Positions 12,205-27,030 of a DNA stretch of 64,000 nt are shown here, one piece after another (positions within the stretch are counted from its first letter, which is position 1; every line of letters begins with the position of its first letter). The notes beneath the pieces are model-generated. The model was not told the origin of the DNA and ran no database searches. It saw only the letters and a program-made list of their open reading frames with translations. The position numbers and the translations under genes were made by a program. Source of the stretch: Vitellaria paradoxa (lineage: Eukaryota; Streptophyta; Magnoliopsida; Ericales; Sapotaceae); NCBI GenBank assembly GCA_019916065.1, contig CM034239.1:32326419-32390418 (forward strand). The letters run 5' to 3'.

Positions 12205-14555
12205 CATGGGCGACCAAGAAAGAGTTCATCTTATCAGCAACAAGGAATCTGATGATGACAGTTATGTTTTCACTCAGCAAAAAGCTTCCCATGCCTCTAG
12301 CACCAATGGCCTTGAGCAGACGATACTAGGCGTTTCGTCAATGCCTTTGAATAGCGTTGGAAAGAAACGTTCTTGTAAAGCGACAATCGATGATAATGTC
12401 ACGTTGAGGCAGAAAATATCAGGTCCACTATCACCATCAAAAGGATCTCAGATATAATCTTTGATTTCCAATTCTCATCAAACCTGACCTACTGAGTCCT
12501 GGGGAATAATGACTCTGCTTATTTTCTGAGGAAGGGTGAGATAGCAGTGTATGAAGCTGCTCTAGTTGGTGTTCTTCTGTTCTTTTTGCCGAAGTTCATT
12601 TGGGAAGTTCTGTCCTAGCTTGGTTTGTCCTTGGGTCATCTAACGTTGAACAACTGGCGAATCCTGATCAAGAGCGCAATATTTTGGGCAGCTGCCACCA
12701 GATATGACTTAACGATGAGCGAATTTTTGCATTTCTACAAGATCACTAAGAAGGGCTTCGGGTGGTGGTACTTCTCAGTGAGAAAGCTAGAATTTAATTT
12801 TGTCACCCAAATGCCCACCTCTCATAAAAGATGGAAAGAGAAGCATTTCTTAATCTATAGGAGTACCTAGGAATTCCAAGTCTGGGAAATTAACAAGGAA
12901 AAGAAATATTGGGTCCCTCAGGTCTAGGGCTCGCCAACATTAAAGGGTACGTCTAGGTTTTACATTTGAATCTTCTCAAATTTCTTTAGGTCTTAAGGTT
13001 TTGATCCTTCTTTTTAAATTTGATCAGCTCGAAAGCCACGTGCTCTGACCTCCGAGCAAAAGAATCTTCTTTGCAAAGTGAAGAAACACATAGTTCGAGA
13101 AGTGAAAATTTTTACAGTGGTAGATAACCTTGTCCTCTACCTACTCAGTTCCAACCCAACAATAGAAGCCTTGGCGGCTGAATATGAACGGAGTGAGTTC
13201 ACAAGTTGCATTTTATATATTTGTACAGTCGATTTTTCTCATTCTTTCTTCCTTCTTTTAACAGATGACACAGTTGTCAAAGAGACCAAGCAAGGAATAG
13301 GTTAGATCGAATGATCTCAAGATAAGACCGAGCAAGGTGAAGTGGAGATGTTTGACATCACCTACCTCGACAGGACAGACAAAAAGAGGTCTAACCCCCA
13401 GAAGCCTTCGGGGGAACTTACTCTCGAGAAGACGAGGACATCAAAGCCCCCACTCCAACCACTAGCTAGCATAAGGTAACCTCTGACCCTCCACAATGAA
13501 GGAAGATCATTCAGATACCTTCTTCCCGCCAAGGGCCATGGTTTTTGGGTCTACTTTTCAAGCCAGGCTTTTTCTCGCCAATCTCTCTTAGCAAATAGCA
13601 AAGCAGCCTAGCAAAAGCTACTGTCAACGGTCTCAGATGTAGACTTAACCCCACTAAGATGCTTCTAGAGCATTGAAATAATATATGACATAAACCACGA
13701 CCTTTTCAAGGTATCTCTCCTCATCATATTCTATTCAATCATTTATCTCTTTTTTTATTGATATGAATCTTGATATGCTTTTTAGACCATAGTCAATTCC
13801 TATGCCATTTACACTCAGTTGGCTAATATTGAGAAAGCTTTGGCAACCGAAAGGAAAAGAAAAGAAGCAACCCTCTTTGACCTTGAGCCACCCAGGTGGA
13901 GAAGGAAGAGGTCATCCAACATGAGCGGAAGACCATAGAGGAGAATAAATCCTTAAAGACTGAATGAGTCTCCCTTTAGAAAGAGTATACAGTTAAAAAG
14001 CACTAAGGGAGGCTACCGGGCAGAAGGTCACAGAGCTTACTGAAGAGCTCCATAATGCAGAGAGATTAGCCATTGTTCTCCAAGCTTTACTTATGCCATT
14101 GTTCCTCTAAGGCTTTGAGCATGCCAACGCGAAGTTTGTAGGCTCCTTCCCTGATATCAACCTATTTGAAATTAAGCTTAAGCGAGCCGCTGCTGAGGAA
14201 AAGCAAGAAGGCCAAGGGCACAATGATGCTGGAGATGAGGTTGGAGTTGAAGAACGTGCCAAAGACAATAAGTAGGTTATGAGCATGCCAACGCGAAGTT
14301 CGTAGGCTCCTTCCCTGATATCAACCTATTTGAAATTAAGCTTAAACGAGCCGCTACTGAGGAAAAGTAAGAAGGCCAAGGGCACAATGATGCTAGAGAT
14401 GAGGTTGGAGTTGAAGAACGTGCCAAAGACAATGAGCAGGTTATGAAGCCATAGAATCTAACGTTCAAGTTGAAGGCATTGGTGGCGCTCCAATAGAGAT
14501 TAACGTAGAAATGGTTGATGGCATAGTTCAGAACATCGCTGATTCTGCCACATAG
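12205..14555 (+). pseudogene. Additional antisense gene of Tat element A, broken
   Basis: The gene lies opposite to gag-pol, between the 3' LTR and integrase. The first piece begins MGDQERVHLISNKESDDDSY. A middle piece holds FYKITKKGFGWWYFSVRK and the run THKRWKEKHFL-like, resembling the aromatic 'GWYYFS...KGWK..FF' core of plant retroelement-associated gag-like proteins. The last part is Glu/Lys-rich. Breaks between homologous pieces look like introns: GTACGTC near 12946 to a TTGATCAG acceptor near 13027, and GTGAGTTC near 13192 to TTTAACAG near 13264. Stops interrupt the first exon region. A 164-bp tandem duplication lies near the 3' end. Extra antisense ORFs at this place are known in the Tat lineage; their role is unknown. 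Confidence 0.65.
14117..14444. repeat. 164-bp tandem duplication in the antisense gene
   Basis: Two nearly identical copies occur, 14117-14280 and 14281-14444, both starting GAGCATGCCAACGCGAAG. Copy B has only one unit here but a different, shorter duplication at 39907-39970. Confidence 0.85.
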
Positions 14556-14779
14556 ATTTCCCTTTTTCTGCTTCTCTTTCACTTTCAATATCAACATTCC
14601 TTATGTAATATTTGAATCTTATATGAACCAAACCTACAGTTTGAATCTTTTGAACTATCTTTTAAAATGAATGAATTAAATTTTTATATATATTTTTTCC
14701 TTACACTAATGTTTACTTTTATTCATCGTTTCTTTTTTTAATCGTGTATGTTAAATAGCATTGTTGCCATTTTTATTGA

Positions 14780-15615
14780 CCACGTGAGCCATCTCGACTG
14801 TACTCAGCCATGCGAATCAAGCAAGATCTTCACTCTACTCGATCATGTGAACTGAGCAAGGATTATGACCATTTTTTGTGTTGGCCTCATGAGCTGAGCA
14901 GTATCCTCATTCTACTCAGTTACATGAATCGAGTAGGATATCATTGTCATTTTTTAGCATTGGCCACGTGAGCCACCTTTGCACTACTCAGCCACGTGAG
15001 TCGAGGAGGATCTTCAATCTGCTTGGTCACATGAACGGAGCAAGATATCTTTGCCAATTTTTGGCATTGGCCTCGTGAGCCATTTTTGCTCTACTCGGCC
15101 ACGTGAACCGAGCAGGATATCTTTGCTATTTTTTGGTATTGGCCGTGTAAGACACCTTTGCACTGCTCGGTAATGCGAGTTGAGCAGGATCTTCATTTTG
15201 CTCGAACACATGAATTGAGCGGGATAGTTTTACTAGTTTTTAGCATTGGTTGCGTGAGCCCCTTTGTACTACTGGGTCACATGAACTGAGCAAGATCTTC
15301 ACTCTATTTAGTTACGTGAATCAAGTAGGATATCTTTGCCCTTTTTTGGCATTGATCACGTGAGCTACCTTTGCACTGCTAGGTCATGTAAGCTAAATAG
15401 GATCTTTACTCTAATTTGTCACATGAACTAAGCAGTATATCTCCGTCAATTTTTGGCATTGGCCTTATAAGCCATTTTGCTTTGCTCGACCACATAAGTC
15501 GAGTAGGATCATCGCTCTACTTGTTGACATGAACCGAGAAAGATATCTTTGCCATTTGTTGGCATTGGTTGCGTAAGCAACCTTTGCATTGCTCGGCCAC
15601 GTGAGCTGAGCAGGG
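14780..15615. repeat. Tandem array of G-box hairpins, Tat element A
   Basis: Units of about 107 bp each contain two versions of CTCGGCCACGTGAACCGAG, an imperfect hairpin (arms CTCGG/CCGAG) with the G-box core CACGTG in its loop. They also share TTTTTGGCATTGGCC and GTGAGCCACCTTTGCACTGC. About seven to eight diverged units occur. The array lies between integrase and the antisense gene, the place where Tat/Ogre-type elements often hold tandem repeats. Confidence 0.85.
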
Positions 15616-15633
15616 GTTGTTGAGCAGTAGAAA

Positions 15634-18600
15634 TCACTCACCATAGAAGCCAACCAAAATGTAGAATTTTATTAATAATTGAATACAATTACAATTGTAA
15701 CGTTTCTCATACATCGTATTTTCGTAGATGCTTTGTGTGCCATAGATGAGGCAGCTCTTTGCCCCAAGCACCTTGAGTCTGTAGATATTCTTTCGAGTAG
15801 AACCAAGCACTTCGTATGGTCTTTCCCAGTTTAGCCCAAGCTTTCCTTCTTGTGGGTTCCTTGTGGACTGATTCACCTTTTTTAGCACCAATTCTCCACA
15901 TCTGAATTCCCTTGGTCAAGCTCTAGAGTTGTGGTATTATCACATCCTCTGCTGGTAAGATGTTATTTTGATTGCAACTTGAAATCTTTTTCCTTCAAGT
16001 AGATCAATCTCTTCATTCATTGCTTTCTCATTCTCCTTTAGGTTGAAATTCTGTGTTCTTGGGCTGAGAAGTCAAATTTCAACTGGAGTCACTGCTTCGG
16101 CTCTATATGTAAGAAAAAGGCCTTTTGCTTTATCCAACTTCGTCTTAATGATCTTGAGGAGAGACTGATTAGTAACTTCAACTTGACCATTAGCTTGAGG
16201 GTACTTGAGTAATGAATAACGATAGCTGATGCCCAAGTTTTTGCATAACCCATTGAAATGCTTTCCTTTGAATTGTTTTCCATTGTCCGTGATCACCACC
16301 CTAGGGATACTGAATCAGTAGGCTACGTTTTGCCACAAGAACTTCTTTATGTTTTGCTCGGTAATGGTTGGCAAGGCTTCTGCCTCTACCCTTTTAGTAA
16401 AATAATCAGTTACAACCATGGCAAATTTCCTCTATCCTTTTCCTAAAGAAAATAGCCTAATAATGTCTATTCCTTACTGAGCAAATGGCCAGGGACTTTA
16501 GATCGGTATCAGCTTATGAGCAGGCTGTCTAGGAATATTAAAGAATCATTGGCATTTGTCACATTTCTTAACAAACTCCTGGGCATCCTTCTCAATGGTA
16601 TGCTAGTAGTAGCCTGCCCTTAGAATCTTCCTAGTCAGAGCCCTGCCCCTTGAGTGACTGCAAACTCCTTTATGAACTTCCTCATAACACAATCAACCTT
16701 CCGGTCATTCACACACCTCAGTAATGAAGTGCTATGCCCTCTTTTGTAAAGGATTCCATCCATCGTAAGATATCTGCTTGATCAGTATTAAACCTTTCTT
16801 GCTTTATTCTTGTCACTTGGCAAAGCTCCCTTCTCTAAGTATTCTCTGATCAGTCTTGCCCATCTGACATCTTTTTCAGCTTGGTTAACCTCTTGGGTCC
16901 GGATGCTCAAGGAATCTAGTGTTTCAATTAGAATGTCCAAGCTTATCTCTCTCAAGGATACAATTTTTGCTAGCTGATCTACCTCCACGTTCTGCAGCCT
17001 TGGAACCTATTGTAATTGAAATTTTTAAAACTTCATAGGCAAACTTTTATCCATCTAACAGTATTCAGCCATGATCTTTCCTCTAGCTTCATAATCCCCT
17101 TGTACTTGCTCCACAACTAAGTGAGAATCGCTCAGGAACATTATTTGCTTCACCCCCATTCGTCGAGCCATCCAGAGACCAGCAATTAAAGTTTTATGCT
17201 CAGCGTTATTGTTAGAGGTAGGAAACTTGAAATAGAGAGCATATTTAAATTTGTAACCATTAGGGGAAATAAGGATTATACTTGCAACACTTAAAATCTG
17301 CAGAGAGGACCCATCATCATTTAACACCCAAGTTTGCTTGGTATCCTTAGCTTCAACCTTAGCTTCAACTAAGTTAGTTGGGTGGGTTGTAAATTTAGCT
17401 ATAAAATCTGTCACAACTTACCCTTTGATTGCCAATCTTGGTCGATATTGGACATTGAACTAGCTGAGCTCAATTGACCACTTCACCAATCTACTCGAAG
17501 TCTCTAGCTTGTATAATATGTTTTTCAAAGGCTGGTCAATGAGACCACGATAATGTGGGCTTGAAAATAAGCTCTGATTCACAGAGCTACTGTTACAAGA
17601 GCAAGGGTCATCAATTCTATTTTCAGATAATACTCTTCTGCCCTCCTGAGAGCTTTACTTATATAATAGATAGGCTTCTGCAATTCCATCCTCCTCCCAC
17701 ATAAGTGCAGAGCTCACAGCCATGGTTGAAATAATGAGATATATATATAATTCTTTCCCTGGGGTGGTCCGATTGAGCAAGGGACGAACCCTAGGTATTG
17801 TTTCAATTGTCGAAAAGCATCATCACACTCCACTGTCCATTCAAAAATCTTCCTAAGCACTTTGAAGAAAGGATAGCATTTGTCTGTAGACTGAAAGATG
17901 AACTTGTTCAGAGTTGCCACCCTCTTAGCTAATTTTTGTACCTCCGTTGTTGTCTACGAGGGATACATTTCCATAATTGTCCTAAGTTTTTTAGATTGGC
18001 CTCTATTGCTTGGCTGGACACCATGAAGCCAAAGAACTTACTAGATGCAACCCCAAACATATATTTGGCTTGGTCTAACTTCATTCTGTACTTTTTCAAA
18101 ATGTCAAGGGTTTCTTGTAAATCAACAATGTGAGAGTTAGCCTTTTTACTTTTGACAAGCATATCATCCGCGTATACCTCTACATTTGTTTTAATTTTAT
18201 TTTTAAACATTCTGTTCATCAACTGCTACTATGTCGCCCTCGCATTCTTCAAATCGAAAGGCATGACGTTGTAGTAATTCAATTCTCGGTTGGTAATGAA
18301 CGCTGTGTGCTTCTGATCATGCTCAACCATTTTTATCTGATTATACGCCGGAAAAGCGTCCATAAATGACAATAGCTCGTGCCCTGCTGTGAAATCAACC
18401 GGTAAATCGATAGTCGACAGTAGAAAGCTATCCTTTAGGTATGCATTATTGAGGCCCGTGAAATCTATACACATCCTCCAGTTGCCATTAAACTTCTGAC
18501 TATAACTACATTTGATAGCCTAGTGGGATAGTGGACTTCCCGAATGAACTTGGCTTTTAACAACTTGTTGACTTCCTGCTCAATGGCTTTGTTGCCCTCG

Positions 18601-19251
18601 AGACAGAAGATTCTTCTTTTCTACTTGACCGATCTAGCCCCCAGGAAGATGTTCAATTGATAGGTCACCACCCTTGTATCTATGCCTAGCATGTTTTTGT
18701 GGGACTCGGTGAAAATATCTGCATTATTCACCAAAAAGCTTCTTAGCTCGCTCTTCAATTGCTCAAGAGTCTCCGAGCCAATTTTGACCGATCTGTTCTA
18801 CTCAAAAGAGTTGACTATGATATTTTCCAATTCATCCACTAGTTCACCTCTCCTCAATTCTTCATCATCCCTAACTTCCAAGCTGTCTACAACTAGTACC
18901 TCTATATACATCTTGCTTGAGGGAGGATATATAACACTCTCTTGCAGCCTTTTGGTTCCTCTTGGCACATTCAATATCATTTTCGGTTGGGAACTTGACT
19001 AAAAGATGGTATGTAGATATGACCACTTTAAATTGATTAAGGGCTGTCCCCCTAAGTATAACATTATAAATTGATGGGCAATTGACCACCAAAAAGTTTA
19101 TCAACTTCGTGGCTTAGTGTGGCTCTTCCCCTAGGATCATTAATAAAATAATACATCTGAGTGGAGCCACTCATTCCCTGGTAAAGCCAACAAGGGAGGG
19201 GGACACTAGTTGTAGCTTCTTCTTTCCAATCTTTATTTTTTCAAATGCCAT
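15634..19251 (-). pseudogene. Pol remnant of Tat element A
   Basis: In minus-strand order the remnant holds the protease end (19104-18871: INFLVVNCPSIYNVIL), RT (about 18600-17714: MCIDFTGLN, then VEVYADDMLVKSK), and a second, plant-type RNase H (17414-17055: WVLNDDGSS and SNNNAEHKTLIAGL, then DSHLVVEQV). Integrase follows with its core (16299-16072: MVITDNGKQFKGKH, then NGQVEVTNQSLLK) and C-terminal domain (15891-15690: GPNWE-type LGLNWERPYEVL). The RT active box reads YADD, whereas copy B reads YVDD. Multiple stops and frameshifts show it is dead. A second RNase H is typical of the Tat/Ogre lineage. Confidence 0.85.
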
Positions 19252-19271
19252 ATATTTACCCATTCCGCGAT

Positions 19272-21722
<2,451 letters not shown>

Positions 21723-23192
21723 AAGATGTGTCCGTCATTGGCTAGGAGTTCATCAAGAATTGTTAGTTCAAGGATGTCTAAGATGGTAATTTATGTATGT
21801 TATTACTATAAAATTTCATGTTTACATTTTTCAAGAAATCTCATTTTGAGAAAGAGGATAGGAGAGTCGGTGCCTTACTATGGTAGAGTTAGTTTTCATT
21901 AACTAATTCTTGTTTACCTTTTTGTACATGTAGAAATGAAACTGCAAAATGTGCATCTTTGTCTCCACAGCCTAATACCAAATCTCTTTGATAGATTATT
22001 TGTTAATTTCTAGTTCAAAACACATTACAAATTTGCTTTAGTTATGCATTCATATCTTGTCACAAATATAGGGACTGGGAGTTATGATTTGACTTTTTTA
22101 ATGCAAATGCACATGTGAAAATGCATGTTTTATTTATTTATCTATTTATTTTTTCTTCAGTTGGGTATGTTAAACAACTTGTGACAATTGTTTTCATATA
22201 CCAAAAGAAAATGAAGTAGGTAGCAAGGATAGCCAAGAAAAATGCATTTCTGAACACAGGGGACAGTTTATCCTTGCTTGAATCAAGAACGTGATTAAAT
22301 GTTGCACATCCATGAACTCAGAGAGTTACATAGAAAGGACTATTGTCTCCATATAAAATAAAGAAGATTAATTTTGCTAAGATTGCAAAAAGCATCTTCC
22401 TAGAATAGCTTAAAAAACGCAGGCAAAAAGGTTCAAAGCTCTAGGGGAGGACTCATAACATCCCAAAATAAAATTGAGCAATCTCCATAAACTGTTTAGC
22501 CCACTGATAATGACTAAAGATATGCTTTATGGATTTCTCCTCTGATCTGCACAAATAATACAAGGTCACTTGAATCCTCCTCTTAATCTTTAAATCATTA
22601 GTAGTGTAAGGACCTTACCTTGAGTCACACACAAAAAGAATGCAACTCCTTTCCATATTTTCAAATACCTTATTAGGGATATTCCAGGCCTTGTCCACCC
22701 TCCCTCATTGTACACAAAGATTTGACACTTAAAGAATTGGCCTTATTAAAAAAGAGACCACCCTGCCCTTTACCTATTATTAGGGGTGGACCAACCCTAA
22801 GACTGCCCTGTGTTGTAACTCAGTCGCTTGGCCCAAATTTATTTTAAGTTTTTTTTTTCCAATTTAGCCAAACCTAAATTTTTGTACCCTAACCCACTCT
22901 GCTATTAATTTTATGTTTAGCCTAAATTTTTGTAATTCAATCCACTTTATCTTTAAATCTTTTATTCAGTCAAGGCAAATTTCAAATCTTAGGGTCCGCT
23001 CCTGCCTACTACTTTGGGGAGTAGCAAAAGAAAAAAGACTGGAAAATGATCGACTTCCCAACCCTGAAGATTACTATGAAGAGAAACATGCCACGCTAGA
23101 ATGCCACCAACCATGGAGTAGCCCACTTTCCACCAATGCTTCCTTATTAATTGCTAGGACGAACAAACCAAGATACATAATTTTCAGATTAC
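21723..23192. other. 3' flank of receptor kinase A
   Basis: No gene was recognised. Most of 21780-22020 and 22400-22760 matches 30650-30960 and 31014-31320, downstream of the third kinase fragment, which supports tandem duplication of the gene with its flank. The segment 22020-22400 is missing from the other copy. Confidence 0.6.
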
Positions 23193-23611
23193 CCTCATGA
23201 CCGACCCTGAAATGTGTTCGGGTTCTACCTCTCAAGTGCAAGAGGATGGTCGTAGTCTTACTCGGTGAGAACCGAGGTCATCTCCACAGGGAGGGCTGTG
23301 TTAAAAGACACTAGACTTGTTCTCTTAATTAGTAGGTGAGTCTAAGCTAATCTAAGCTAATTTTTGAATTACAAAGTGATTTGAATATGGCTGGGTTGAG
23401 AATGGTGGAGTGAAGCAAATTGTGATATTAAACTAGAATGCAAATATTGAAAATAAACTAACTAAAATGATCTTGGCTTCGAACCAAATCCAGTAGTGGG
23501 TAGTGGTTTACTCAAACACATTTATAACTCAACCTAACAAACGCACATGCATTGCTAGGTCGGAAGATATTTAATTAAAAACTAATTTATGGAATTCAGA
23601 GTAAGCGGAGG

Positions 23612-23990
23612 CTTTTGAAATTGGTTTCAGACTCACCGGGACATTGAATCGAACACCTAGTGTGCATGAGCATCAACTCATAACTAGACTTCAATTATAA
23701 CACAGGTGAATCGGTTTCTTAAGAAAACCTCATGTTTTGGTTTTATGAAAATAAGGTTCGAATCACCGGGCCATTGAACCAACCACTTGGTTTGCACGAG
23801 TGGCCAATCGTAACCAAGATTTGGTTTTAACACGGGTGACTGATTTTGTAAGAAAACCTAATTTGGGTCTTGGAAAATCAGATTCTAACTTACCGGGACA
23901 TTAAACCGAACACTTGGTGTGCACAAGTCAAAACTTGTAACCAAGCTACGGTTGTGACACGGGTGAGTAGGTTTCAAGAGAACCCTAGCT
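23612..23990. repeat. Three tandem units of about 125-130 bp in the solo LTR
   Basis: Each unit contains CACCGGGACATTGAATCGAA (or a close variant), ACTTGGTGTGCACGAGT, and AACACGGGTGA...AAGAAAACCT. The related LTR at 46292-47972 has only about one clear copy of the block (near 47400-47630). Confidence 0.8.
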
Positions 23991-24544
23991 TACTACAAAA
24001 TTCCAATTAAAAGTCCAAAATATATTTTGTTAAATAAAACTCGTTTACATTTGAGTTCACCAACTACTTCACCACTTTCAATGGCTTGAAGCTAAGAACT
24101 AACCCTAGCTTAACATTGCGAAAGTATTAACAAAGCCTTTCAAAAAGAAAATAACCTTCATCAAGCACTCAAACACGAAAACAAAGGATATAGAAATAAG
24201 CTAAAGCAATTTCGAAAGCAAATCAAACACTAACAATGACTACGAAGTACTACGAAGTGAAAATAAAGAACAAAGATAAAAAAATAATAAACTTTTAATT
24301 AAAACGAAGTAACGAATGAAACTTACCAATTAATCTTAATGCGAAGATGAAAAAATAAAGCTTCCGTCAATCCAACACGAGATGAAAACATCTAACCCTA
24401 ATCTAAACTAAACTAAGAGAAAGAAGAAGTGCGTAGGGTTTCGACCTCCTGTACATCAGAAATTTGCCCTTTTATATCATTACATAGCTCAAGGGTAAAA
24501 GTGTAATTTCATAATTCAAAATTTAACTTAAAAGTGTGCTGGAC

Positions 24545-24712
24545 AAGTCATCATGGGCGCCCAAGGTACAAGTGTTTGATGAAGTCCTCAAAGAGTTAGC
24601 CAAAAAATAGTAGTCAGAACTCCCTCTCTGTGGGCGCCCATCTGATGAAGAATGGGGCGCCCATGCTTGTGGTGGGGCGCCCATGGGTCTAGGTGGGGCG
24701 CCCATCTGCAAC
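24545..24712. repeat. Cluster of TGGGCGCCCA palindromes
   Basis: The perfect 10-bp palindrome TGGGCGCCCA or a one-base variant occurs five times in about 165 bp, separated by 12-75 bp. The same motif family, more decayed, is found at about 46490-46805 in the sister LTR. Confidence 0.85.
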
Positions 24713-25197
24713 TACAGTGAACAGTTCTTCTTTGACAGCTTTCTATCACTGACTTTCGATGCAATTTTGACATTGAAGATGACAGATTCAGGCTTCGGCT
24801 AAACCAGCAAAGTTGTAGGGCTTCGAGTCTTCTTTCCAACGCAAAAAGAATGGAACCATTTCGAGTTGTGACGAAAAAGTTATGGCTGGAAAACTGAGAG
24901 GGTGTTGAGCTGGAACTTCAACCGCACACCACTTCAACTATTTTGAACTTCAAACCACTTCCTTCTCCATGGCACCCATGGTAGTCGATATTATGCCTTG
25001 GGATGGCTCCTCCTCACATGCAACCTTGGTGTTGTTTGGGCCAAAAACACCATATTATATCACCTGAAATATACACACACCAAGAATGCATGGAAATGAG
25101 ATAATCACGCTAACACATCGCCAATAATAACTGTAAATTCATAATTAGCATGCTCAATATATATATAATTGTACAATAATGCATGCTAATCACCTCA

Positions 25198-26079
25198 AGC
25201 CAAATAAAGGCCTAAAACTTCATTTTACCCCTTTTCTTGGCTTTAAATAAAACACTTCTTGACATCAAACTCTAGAGACACCTGATAGGCTAGTACTCCA
25301 TGAACTTGCACCATATGTTTTATGCACTGCATTGGTAGTCCAACACCGTCAACTAAAACCATACTATGCTAACATAACTCTCTTCCATAAATAGTCTTAT
25401 TCACAAAAACAATCCATGGCCATTTACATTACAAAAGCTCATTAAAATGGATAAATTTTCCAATGGCCAGACCTCCCCTGAAAAAAGGAGACATATCATA
25501 TCCCAAGGAGTGAACTTATTTGTCCTTCACTAATTCCCTTTTATAGTCCACTTTACTTTTTCATTAATTGAAATTATATAATTACCCATCTTCTTGAAAC
25601 TACATAATTACCCATCTTCCTTTTCATCATATGTTTTACATAATTATAATGTCAAATACCTTTATACAAAAATTCAATCCAAGACATAATTATAATACCA
25701 TAAATACTCTTATTTTATAATAAAAATATTTTTTAAACAAAATATTGAGAAGAAAACATACCAAAAATAATTTTTTCTTTAAAAATTTTTGAAAATCAGG
25801 TAATTGCCACATTAATTTCTCAAAAAAAAAAAAAAAAAAACCCATTAATGACATATGAATAACTTTACAGTGATACAATTTTTCAATTCTATTTATATTT
25901 TTTAAAAAAATATTTCTTATTAAAAAATGAAACTAAGTTTTCAAAATAATTATACCTATAATTTGTTTGATAATTTTATTTTTATTTTTTGCTTAAAAGT
26001 TATTTTTTGATACATTGATTTACTTGTTTTGGTAATGTTTCTGAAAGATTCATATAGTTCCTGGTAATGACAAAAGTTT
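25198..26079. other. AT-rich non-coding stretch
   Basis: No gene or element was recognised. A repeated phrase (ATAATTACCCATCTTC) occurs twice near 25575-25618. Confidence 0.4.
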
Positions 26080-26605
26080 AAATGAAAGAAGTTTGCAGCT
26101 AAACATATCATAAATAAGGCAGCATTAAAAGCCAACGATCCTTGATTCCCTGCAAACAATTTGGTATAAAACAATTGTTGCTTCTGCAGAAAGTACCTAA
26201 TTCTCACCCTGAAAATTGACCCACACAGATCACATACCTGGTAGGCATGCAGTGTACAACTCTTTAACTTCCAAAAGAGAAAATGGTTTAATTCGAACAT
26301 TAATGAATTGAGCTTGAAGGATAGGAACCCGGCTCTTGAAGAAGATTCCTGAATCGTGCAAGCCAAGAACCATCACCATTGTGATTATGATTCTGTTCCT
26401 TCAAACGCAATTCAGCAGTGAGCAGTGTTGAGGTAAATAGCCAGTAAAACTTCAACAATTGTCCAATATACTTGAAGAGCAGCAGATTAGGAGCTTCAAT
26501 GATTCCATCTTCCATACGGACATTCAGCTAGCTCTAGCCTCTCAAGTTTTACGCTCACAATATTGATGTGCTTCAATTCATGGCAACCTTTTAAAGGTTA
26601 AGGAC
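26080..26605 (-). pseudogene. F-box/LRR-type protein fragment, frameshifted
   Basis: On the minus strand from about 26590 one frame reads CHELKHINIVSVKLERLELAEC. A second frame continues IIEAPNLLLFKYIGQLLKF, then LTAELRLKEQ. These are leucine-rich-repeat phrases typical of plant F-box/LRR (FBD-type) proteins, such as 'LKRLEL..C', 'I.APNLLSFKY.G'. A frameshift separates them near 26515. No F-box start is visible. The fragment ends beside the copia LTR at 26629, and I found no clear continuation beyond the copia sequence. Such proteins recruit targets to SCF ubiquitin ligases; this one is broken. Confidence 0.6.
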
Positions 26606-26628
26606 ACGAGTATTGGGCGGTTTGTAAC

Positions 26629-26950
26629 TGTTAAGTGCCCTGAATTTATTGTTTTGGCCCAAATTGTGGCCCGACCCGAAATATTATGTGAGCGACCCGA
26701 AAGTGGTTTTTCTTTTAAGGTCTGTGGTGGAAGCGGAGGTCTCGGGCCGATAGGCCCATGTATTTGGATGGAACCCTAATCGCACATATATATATTTGTA
26801 GTTATAGGGCAACATGAATGTAACCTGTACGAACTTCTTCAAAAGAATAAGATTGTTTCCTCCTGCCCGTGGACGTAGGTCACTTTGACCGAACCACGTA
26901 AATCCTTGTGTTCTTTGTTTTTCTTGTTTTTGTGCGTGTGATTCATAACA
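26629..26950 (+). repeat. 5' LTR of the copia element
   Basis: The 322-bp LTR has TG...CA ends and TATATATAT near 26786 as a plausible TATA region. The right border is fixed by the adjacent PBS. Confidence 0.8.
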
Positions 26951-26952
26951 AT

Positions 26953-26964
26953 TGGTATCAGAGC
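26953..26964 (+). other. Primer-binding site for initiator tRNA-Met
   Basis: TGGTATCAGAGC is complementary to the 3' end of plant initiator tRNA-Met and sits two bases after the LTR end. Confidence 0.9.
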
Positions 26965-27030
26965 AAGGTTACGCGCAGTTTCTATTCGAATCTGAGTGGT
27001 TGTCTGTACGATTCCTATTTGCTGATCAAG

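Larger units (their letters stand above)
7122..19251 (+). repeat. Segmental duplication, copy A
   Basis: From about 7122 the sequence matches 32845 onward (RT piece, flank, SINE-like, MITE, Tat 3' LTR, antisense gene, tandem array, pol) in the same order and orientation. The match to copy B continues to 19251, where copy B proceeds deeper into the Tat protease/gag region. Copy A lacks the two solo LTRs present in copy B, so those inserted after duplication. Limits were set by eye. Confidence 0.9.
11036..19251 (-). mobile_element. Tat-lineage Ty3/gypsy element, copy A, truncated
   Basis: The 3' LTR (11036-11537) is preceded by ATACC (11031-11035). Then come an antisense extra gene (12205-14555), a tandem array (14780-15615) and minus-strand pol in the order integrase, plant-type second RNase H, RNase H/RT, protease. 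The element stops at about 19251 within the protease region. The gag end and 5' LTR seen in copy B are missing. The same insertion site as copy B shows that one insertion was duplicated. Confidence 0.85.
23198..25192 (-). mobile_element. Solo LTR, family 1, minus orientation
   Basis: It starts TGACCGACC and ends CTAATCA, and CCTCA flanks both sides (23193-23197, 25193-25197). No PBS or coding domain is present, so it fits a solo LTR of 1995 bp. It matches, in reverse orientation, the solo LTR at 46292-47972, including the TGGGCGCCCA cluster, an AACCCTACGCACTTCTTCT-type leader and the CCGGGACATT block. Orientation is taken from that match. Confidence 0.8.

Noticed and set aside
24523..24839. 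Pro/Gly-rich minus-strand frames with GAPPxPMGAP-like repeats
   Set aside because: They are translations of the TGGGCGCCCA palindrome cluster in a solo LTR.
26908..27030. Upstream extension of copia gag
   Set aside because: These codons cover the LTR end and primer-binding site; the gag start MSSYKFD at 27031 matches the family.
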